A stretch of 64,000 bases of DNA, from assembly GCA_004558035.1 (NCBI GenBank), contig SFEJ01000003.1, positions 1-64,000 on the forward strand, read 5' to 3'. The stretch comes from Opitutia bacterium (GTDB taxonomy: Bacteria; Verrucomicrobiota; Verrucomicrobiae; Opitutales; UBA953). Below are positions 60,264 to 64,000 of this stretch, piece by piece. Under the pieces are notes generated by a model. It saw only the letters and a list, made by a program, of their open reading frames with translations, did no database searches and was not told the DNA's origin. Each line of letters starts with the position of its first letter. Position 1 is the stretch's first letter. Made by a program: the position numbers and the translations under genes.

Positions 60264-61028
60264 TCACGCGTCTTCGCCGCGACGCGCGTAAAAAAGAAAT
60301 TCCTTGTTCCCGTCGCCGCCCAGGATGGGAGAATCGCAGAGTCCTTCGAGCCTGAACGCATCCAGATTTTCATTACAGAATTTCAGGACGTCCTCGACGA
60401 CGCGGCGGTGGACGGCCTCGTCGCGGATGATTCCCCTGCCCTTGGAGACTTCTTCTCGGTCGGCCTCGAACTGCGGTTTGATCAGCATGATCAGCGCCCC
60501 GCCCGGCCGCACCCGATTCCACGCCGCCGGCAGAATCTTCTTGAGGGAAATGAAGGACAGATCTCCGACCACGAAATCGTACCGCGGGAACGGAAGCTCG
60601 TAGGCGTCCAGATCGCGCGCGTTCACCTTTTCGAAATTCTTCACGCGCGGGTCCTGCAGGAGCTTGTAATGCAGCTGCCCGTGCCCGACGTCGACGCAGG
60701 TCACCGTCTCCGCGCCGTTCTGAAGCAGGCAGTCCGTGAAGCCGCCCGTCGAAGCGCCCACGTCCAGCGCACGCGCGCCGCGGACGTCCAGCGAAAATTT
60801 TTCCAGCGCGCCCGCTAATTTTTCGCCGCCGCGGGAAACGAAGCGCGGCGGATTCTCCACCTGCAGATCCGTGCTTTCGGGTAGCATCTGCGAAGGCTTC
60901 TGGACGACGCTGTCGGGACCGCTGCGCACCTTGCCCGCCATGATGAGAATCTTCGCGCGGGAACGCGATTCCGCCTTGCCCTGCCGAAAAAGCAGCTCGT
61001 CCGCCCTGATCTTCTTTTCGTTGCCCAT
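60264..61028 (-). CDS. tlyA: TlyA-type rRNA 2'-O-methyltransferase
   Basis: 254 residues. An N-terminal S4 RNA-binding domain (KIRADELLFRQGKAESRSRA, residues about 5-65) is followed by an FtsJ-like methyltransferase with SAM site ALDVGASTGGFTDCLLQ near residue 90 and VVGDLSFISLKKILP. TlyA methylates the 2'-OH of cytidines in 16S or 23S rRNA; some homologues have haemolytic activity. The ATG at 61028 is preferred over a TTG six bases upstream. Confidence 0.92.
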   Translation of the reverse strand: MGNEKKIRADELLFRQGKAESRSRAKILIMAGKVRSGPDSVVQKPSQMLPESTDLQVENPPRFVSRGGEKLAGALEKFSLDVRGARALDVGASTGGFTDCLLQNGAETVTCVDVGHGQLHYKLLQDPRVKNFEKVNARDLDAYELPFPRYDFVVGDLSFISLKKILPAAWNRVRPGGALIMLIKPQFEADREEVSKGRGIIRDEAVHRRVVEDVLKFCNENLDAFRLEGLCDSPILGGDGNKEFLFYARRGEDA

Positions 61029-61039
61029 GACCAAAAAAT

Positions 61040-61588
61040 TCAGATTTCCCGTTCAGTGATTCGCCTCAGCGTCGGCGCGCTCCCGTTTCCGCAGACCAGA
61101 CGCAGCGTCGTCGCCTTGCGCGGATCGAAGCCTTCGGGAAAAACGAAGACGCATTTCAGAACGCCGCGGGAGAAGACGAGACCCGAACATTTGAGAACGC
61201 GGCCGTCCGCGTCGAGAAGCTCGCAGTCGAGATCGGCGGCGCTTTCGGGAGACGTTTCCGCGTCGAATTCGAAGACGTATTCCGCGCCCCGGAGACCGGA
61301 CCGCGAGAGCGCGGCGCCGACGGGAAAATCATTATTCCCCTGCCCTGCCCTGAACGTCCCCGAAAAAATTTCCGACGCCTTATCCGAAACGCCTTCGGCG
61401 GGAACGGAAATTTTTCGCGCCTCGGGGACTCCTTCCCGATCTTCCATGACGAGTGCGAACATAAGCACCAGAATCAGAACGGCCATGAAGGCGAACAGCT
61501 TTTTCGGAAGCTTCACCTTCAGATTCACCGCCAACAGCGCGGCGCCGACGACGCACGCTCCGAGGAGCGCATAAAAAATTTCATTCAC
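61040..61588 (-). CDS. Small membrane protein of unknown function
   Basis: 182 residues with two predicted membrane helices (about 5-24 and 32-50) and a soluble C-terminal part of about 120 residues, beta-rich (GAEYVFEFDAETSPESAADL, GVLKCVFVFPEGFDPRK). No family recognised. It overlaps the M23 gene by four bases, so a link with cell-wall work is possible. Confidence 0.65.
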   Translation of the reverse strand: MNEIFYALLGACVVGAALLAVNLKVKLPKKLFAFMAVLILVLMFALVMEDREGVPEARKISVPAEGVSDKASEIFSGTFRAGQGNNDFPVGAALSRSGLRGAEYVFEFDAETSPESAADLDCELLDADGRVLKCSGLVFSRGVLKCVFVFPEGFDPRKATTLRLVCGNGSAPTLRRITEREI

Positions 61589-62580
61589 GGGAACCTCCTG
61601 TCGAAAATGATTTCCAAGTAGTTCTTCAGCGTGCTTCCCGGAACGTGTCCGCCTTCGACGGCGGAGAGAATCCCGCGCTTTTCGGCAAGCCCGGCGGAAG
61701 CGGCGTCCACGTCGAAGACTTCGACGTCCGCGTTCCCGACGGCGTCCGAATCCCGAAACGCCAAAGGCATTCCGAACCAGGTGAAATCGACAACGCAGGA
61801 TTTAGCTCCGTTCTTCCCGAACCTCTTGAGAGCCGGGCTTCTCGCCGCGAGGCTCGGCGTCTCCTCCGGCATCGGGAGACGGACGGAAAACGCCTTTTTC
61901 TGCGAAGCGATCCACTCGCGGAAACGGAGCTCCTTGCCGTCGGAATGAAACGCGAAGAAATCCAGCGGATCCGCGCCCGCGAGATTGAACCCGTTGCAGA
62001 CTCCGTGAAGATTTCCCGACCCGTATCTGCGCCGATACCAGTTTTCGAAACCTTTTTCGCCGAGCATCATTCCCACTTCGAAATGGAGATGCGCGGCGTT
62101 CTTTTCTATCCGGACCGCCGTGGAGGTCCGCCCGAGCATGCCCAGAACCGCTCCCGCGGGAACACGGTCGCCTTCCTTCAGCAAAGGAGAAACGGCGAGC
62201 AGATGCGCGTAAAGCGTGTAAAGCTGAACGCCTCCGTTTTCATGGATCAGCACGACGTACCTGCCGTAGGAGCCGTTGTTCAGAGGCGAAACGTGCGCGA
62301 CCGTTCCCGCGCAGACGGCGCGGACGACGTCCATGGGCACTCCGCCGTCCATTTTCCGGACGGACTTCACGTCCACGCCTTCATGAAACCGGGTTCCGCC
62401 GTTTCTCACCATGCCGAACGAAGCGGATTCCGTCCTTCCCGAAGCCACCGGCTGGAGAAAAGAAAAATCGCCCCGTTTCAGAAAATCCCCGATGTCCAAA
62501 GAAGTCGGACTCGCTATCTCCTCCGCGGAAAAAAGCGGAAAAGAACCCGAAAGAATGAGCAGAAACGCCGCGAAACGCAT
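61585..62580 (-). CDS. M23-family peptidase (LytM-type)
   Basis: 331 residues with a signal peptide (MRFAAFLLILSGSFPLFSA). The zinc site shows HEGVDVKS (near residue 67) and HLHFEVG (near residue 164), the H-x-H typical of M23. It probably cuts peptidoglycan peptide bridges or activates amidases in the periplasm. The C-terminal 100 residues form an extra domain of unknown role. It lies between the membrane protein and the lipoprotein in a tight minus-strand run. Confidence 0.9.
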   Translation of the reverse strand: MRFAAFLLILSGSFPLFSAEEIASPTSLDIGDFLKRGDFSFLQPVASGRTESASFGMVRNGGTRFHEGVDVKSVRKMDGGVPMDVVRAVCAGTVAHVSPLNNGSYGRYVVLIHENGGVQLYTLYAHLLAVSPLLKEGDRVPAGAVLGMLGRTSTAVRIEKNAAHLHFEVGMMLGEKGFENWYRRRYGSGNLHGVCNGFNLAGADPLDFFAFHSDGKELRFREWIASQKKAFSVRLPMPEETPSLAARSPALKRFGKNGAKSCVVDFTWFGMPLAFRDSDAVGNADVEVFDVDAASAGLAEKRGILSAVEGGHVPGSTLKNYLEIIFDRRFP

Positions 62581-62582
62581 CG

Positions 62583-63134
62583 TCAGTGCTTCACGTCCTT
62601 CATGTATTCACGCCGCTCCAGAATGTACTCGTTCAGCACGAAACAGACTTCGCGGAGCTCTTCCGCGAGCTCGCGGCCGTCTTTTCTGGATTCGATGACG
62701 AAAAAGAGGTCGTCTCTGCGGATCTGACGCCGGATGAGACAATAGCCGACGGGATTGCCGTCCACGACGAGGAAAAAGCGCTTGAGCCCGCGACCTTCCG
62801 CGATGGCTTCTCCGGACGCCTGGTAGATCTGCAGCCATTTCTCGGCCTTGACCTGAAGTCGAATTCCCGGAATCGCCTCGCCCATGTCCTCCTGAATCAG
62901 AAATTCCGCGTTGGTGAAGGAATCGATGTCGGCGACGGGCGGCGTGGTGATCCGCGCCTTCACGCCCGAAACCGGCATGACGATTTCCTGATGAAGCCCG
63001 AAACTGGACGAACGCGTGGGCGCCTCCAGAAAGACGTCGATGGCGTGGCGCGGCATGGGTTTCGAGCAGGCCGCGAGCAAAGCCAGAATTCCGGCGGAAA
63101 AAAAGAAAAGAATCTTCTTAAGCATTTTATTCAT
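62583..63134 (-). CDS. Lipoprotein of unknown function
   Basis: 183 residues with a lipoprotein signal and lipobox LLAAC (Cys23). The mature domain is mixed alpha/beta (GLHQEIVMPVSGVKARITTP, WLQIYQASGEAIAEGRGLKR, NPVGYCLIRRQIRRDDLFFV). No known family recognised. It is two bases from the M23 peptidase gene, so a cell-wall role is possible. Confidence 0.7.
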   Translation of the reverse strand: MNKMLKKILFFFSAGILALLAACSKPMPRHAIDVFLEAPTRSSSFGLHQEIVMPVSGVKARITTPPVADIDSFTNAEFLIQEDMGEAIPGIRLQVKAEKWLQIYQASGEAIAEGRGLKRFFLVVDGNPVGYCLIRRQIRRDDLFFVIESRKDGRELAEELREVCFVLNEYILERREYMKDVKH

Positions 63135-63137
63135 GAT

Positions 63138-63620
63138 TCAGATTATAAAGGCGTCGATGACGGAAGCAAGCCGCGCCAAGATTTCGGGATCCGCGTCCCG
63201 GACGGGAACGCTGAATTTTTTTTTGCTCTTCACGTGAACGAAATTCTGAAATCCGTTCTCAGGCGCGCCCGCGGCGCGGAGAATTCTTTTCCGTTCGAGA
63301 TAAAGAGCGACGAACTGCTTGAGAATCTCGCCGTCTTCGCTCGGCGGCACGTCGAAGAGCGAAAAGAAGAAATCCTCCTGAGAGACCAGTTTCTGCTTCA
63401 TATCCGCGGACGCGGCGGGATCGGAAGAGAACACGCGCCGCCAGAATCCGACCAGCGTCCCGGGCGCCTTGAGCGCGGGAACGTTGCGTTCGAGCACGTC
63501 CGTGCGCTCGATCTCGCCGGATTCCGTCTTGAACACGAAGCACATGACGGAGTCTCCGTCCGAAAAAGCCTCGCCGGAAACGCCGCACCGCTTAGACAGG
63601 GATCTGATGCTCCATTCCAT
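63138..63620 (-). CDS. Protein of unknown function
   Basis: 160 residues, apparently cytoplasmic: no signal peptide or membrane helix. A helical middle (PPSEDGEILKQFVALYLERK) and a basic end (FVHVKSKKKFSVPVRDADPE). It resembles no family I know. The ATG at 63620 is preferred; an upstream TTG at 63650 is possible. It is three bases from the lipoprotein gene and begins 63 bases from the parS-like site. Confidence 0.6.
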   Translation of the reverse strand: MEWSIRSLSKRCGVSGEAFSDGDSVMCFVFKTESGEIERTDVLERNVPALKAPGTLVGFWRRVFSSDPAASADMKQKLVSQEDFFFSLFDVPPSEDGEILKQFVALYLERKRILRAAGAPENGFQNFVHVKSKKKFSVPVRDADPEILARLASVIDAFII

Positions 63621-63683
63621 GCCTTCAGAGTATGAAGGCGCGTTCCTCAATCACAACCGAAAAGAGCAGGGGAAAAACGGAAA

Positions 63684-63699
63684 TGTTCCACGTGGAACA
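63684..63699. promoter_or_regulatory. parS-like ParB-binding site
   Basis: TGTTCCACGTGGAACA is a perfect 16-base palindrome and fits the widespread bacterial parS consensus TGTTNCACGTGNAACA exactly. It lies in the 86-base gap between mnmG and the next gene. Many bacteria have parS near the origin, beside the mnmG-rsmG-parAB cluster. The parA and parB genes are not in the window. Confidence 0.85.
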
Positions 63700-63706
63700 G
63701 GGCGGT

Positions 63707-64000
63707 TCACTTTTTCCGGGCGCGCAGATGAACCATGATCAGGGAAATGTCCGCCGGACCCACGCCGCTGATTCTTTCCGCCTGAGCCAGATCGGCGGGG
63801 TGCAGAGCCGAAAGCTTCTGCCGGGATTCCGTGCGCAGACCGACGATGGCGTCGTAGTCCAGATCTTCCGGAATGCGCACCTTCTCCAAATCCTTCATGC
63901 GCTCGACGGACTTCATTTCCCGGGAAAGATAGCCGGCGTAGCGGACTCGGTAGAGCACCTCTTCCCGGACTTCCTCCGGAAGAGCCGAGAATTCCGCGGG
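63707..64000 (-). CDS. mnmG: tRNA uridine-5-carboxymethylaminomethyl modification enzyme MnmG, C-terminal part (cut by window edge)
   Basis: The last 97 residues of MnmG (GidA). The frame is open to the edge, with LPEEVREEVLYRVRYAGYLS leading to KVRIPEDLDYDAIVGL and ERISGVGPADISLIMVHL, the typical C-terminal helical domain that contacts tRNA and MnmE. MnmG with MnmE modifies U34 in several tRNAs. The FAD-binding N-terminus lies beyond the window. Confidence 0.93.
   Translation of the reverse strand, partial: PAEFSALPEEVREEVLYRVRYAGYLSREMKSVERMKDLEKVRIPEDLDYDAIVGLRTESRQKLSALHPADLAQAERISGVGPADISLIMVHLRARKK

Overview
The window is GC-rich bacterial chromosome carrying 54 protein genes that I can support (two cut by the window edges) and five tRNA genes. 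I infer Verrucomicrobiota, probably Opitutae. The basis is a Verru_Chthon cassette A-type protein at 57.3-60.3 kb, the long form of IspG, outer-membrane autotransporters, a TonB protein and a GldA/F/G-DUF4340 transporter block. No rRNA gene, CRISPR array, integrase or recognisable transposase was seen.

Layout. 0-1.4 kb: start of an autotransporter gene, then an 800-base non-coding stretch full of repeats, ending at tRNA-Leu(GAG). 1.5-9.1 kb (minus strand): acyl-CoA carboxylase/decarboxylase subunit, a fused ABC substrate-binding/permease protein with its ATPase, an SLC13 permease and a Nif3 protein. 9.2-16.3 kb: phosphoesterase, TonB, thioredoxin-like protein, Nudix hydrolase, YgjP-type peptidase, a possible C25-like protein, tRNA-Leu(UAG), AhcY and an initiator-like tRNA-Met. 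16.5-27.3 kb: GH20 hexosaminidase, LtaS-type enzyme, IspG, SMUG1-type glycosylase, SppA and a Pro/Glu-rich lipoprotein. 27.5-37.5 kb: tRNA-Thr and tRNA-Gln, a transketolase with a foreign-looking internal block, DoxX, then a minus-strand run of PolA, an FAD oxidoreductase, a secreted protein, an AmpG-type permease and small genes. 38-44.7 kb: Nudix, a GxxExxY gene bracketed by inverted repeats, an RlmI-like methyltransferase, two small ribbon-helix-helix-like genes and a complete autotransporter. 44.8-51.6 kb: a six-gene ABC/GldG/DUF4340/STAS operon. 51.8-57.2 kb: GAPDH, an outer-membrane protein, PssA, a RelE-like protein, a lipoprotein and a phosphohexomutase. 57.3-64 kb: the Verru_Chthon protein, then TlyA, M23 peptidase, lipoprotein and other genes, a parS-like palindrome, and the end of mnmG.

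Most genes lie on the minus strand. With the parS-like site next to mnmG at the right edge, this suggests the replication origin lies to the right and that transcription mostly runs with replication.

The strongest genome-scale signal is the 9-mer GCGGGAACG / CGTTCCCGC. By eye I count about 150 exact copies, split almost evenly between strands, where base composition predicts one or two. It sits in every reading frame and twice forms the stem of a terminator as an inverted pair. This is how DNA uptake sequences look in Neisseria and Pasteurellaceae. Other leading observations are the transketolase/Hsp90-like chimera, the GxxExxY element with terminal inverted repeats, and the parS-like site. 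Counts were made by hand and family calls are from memory of motifs, without database searches.
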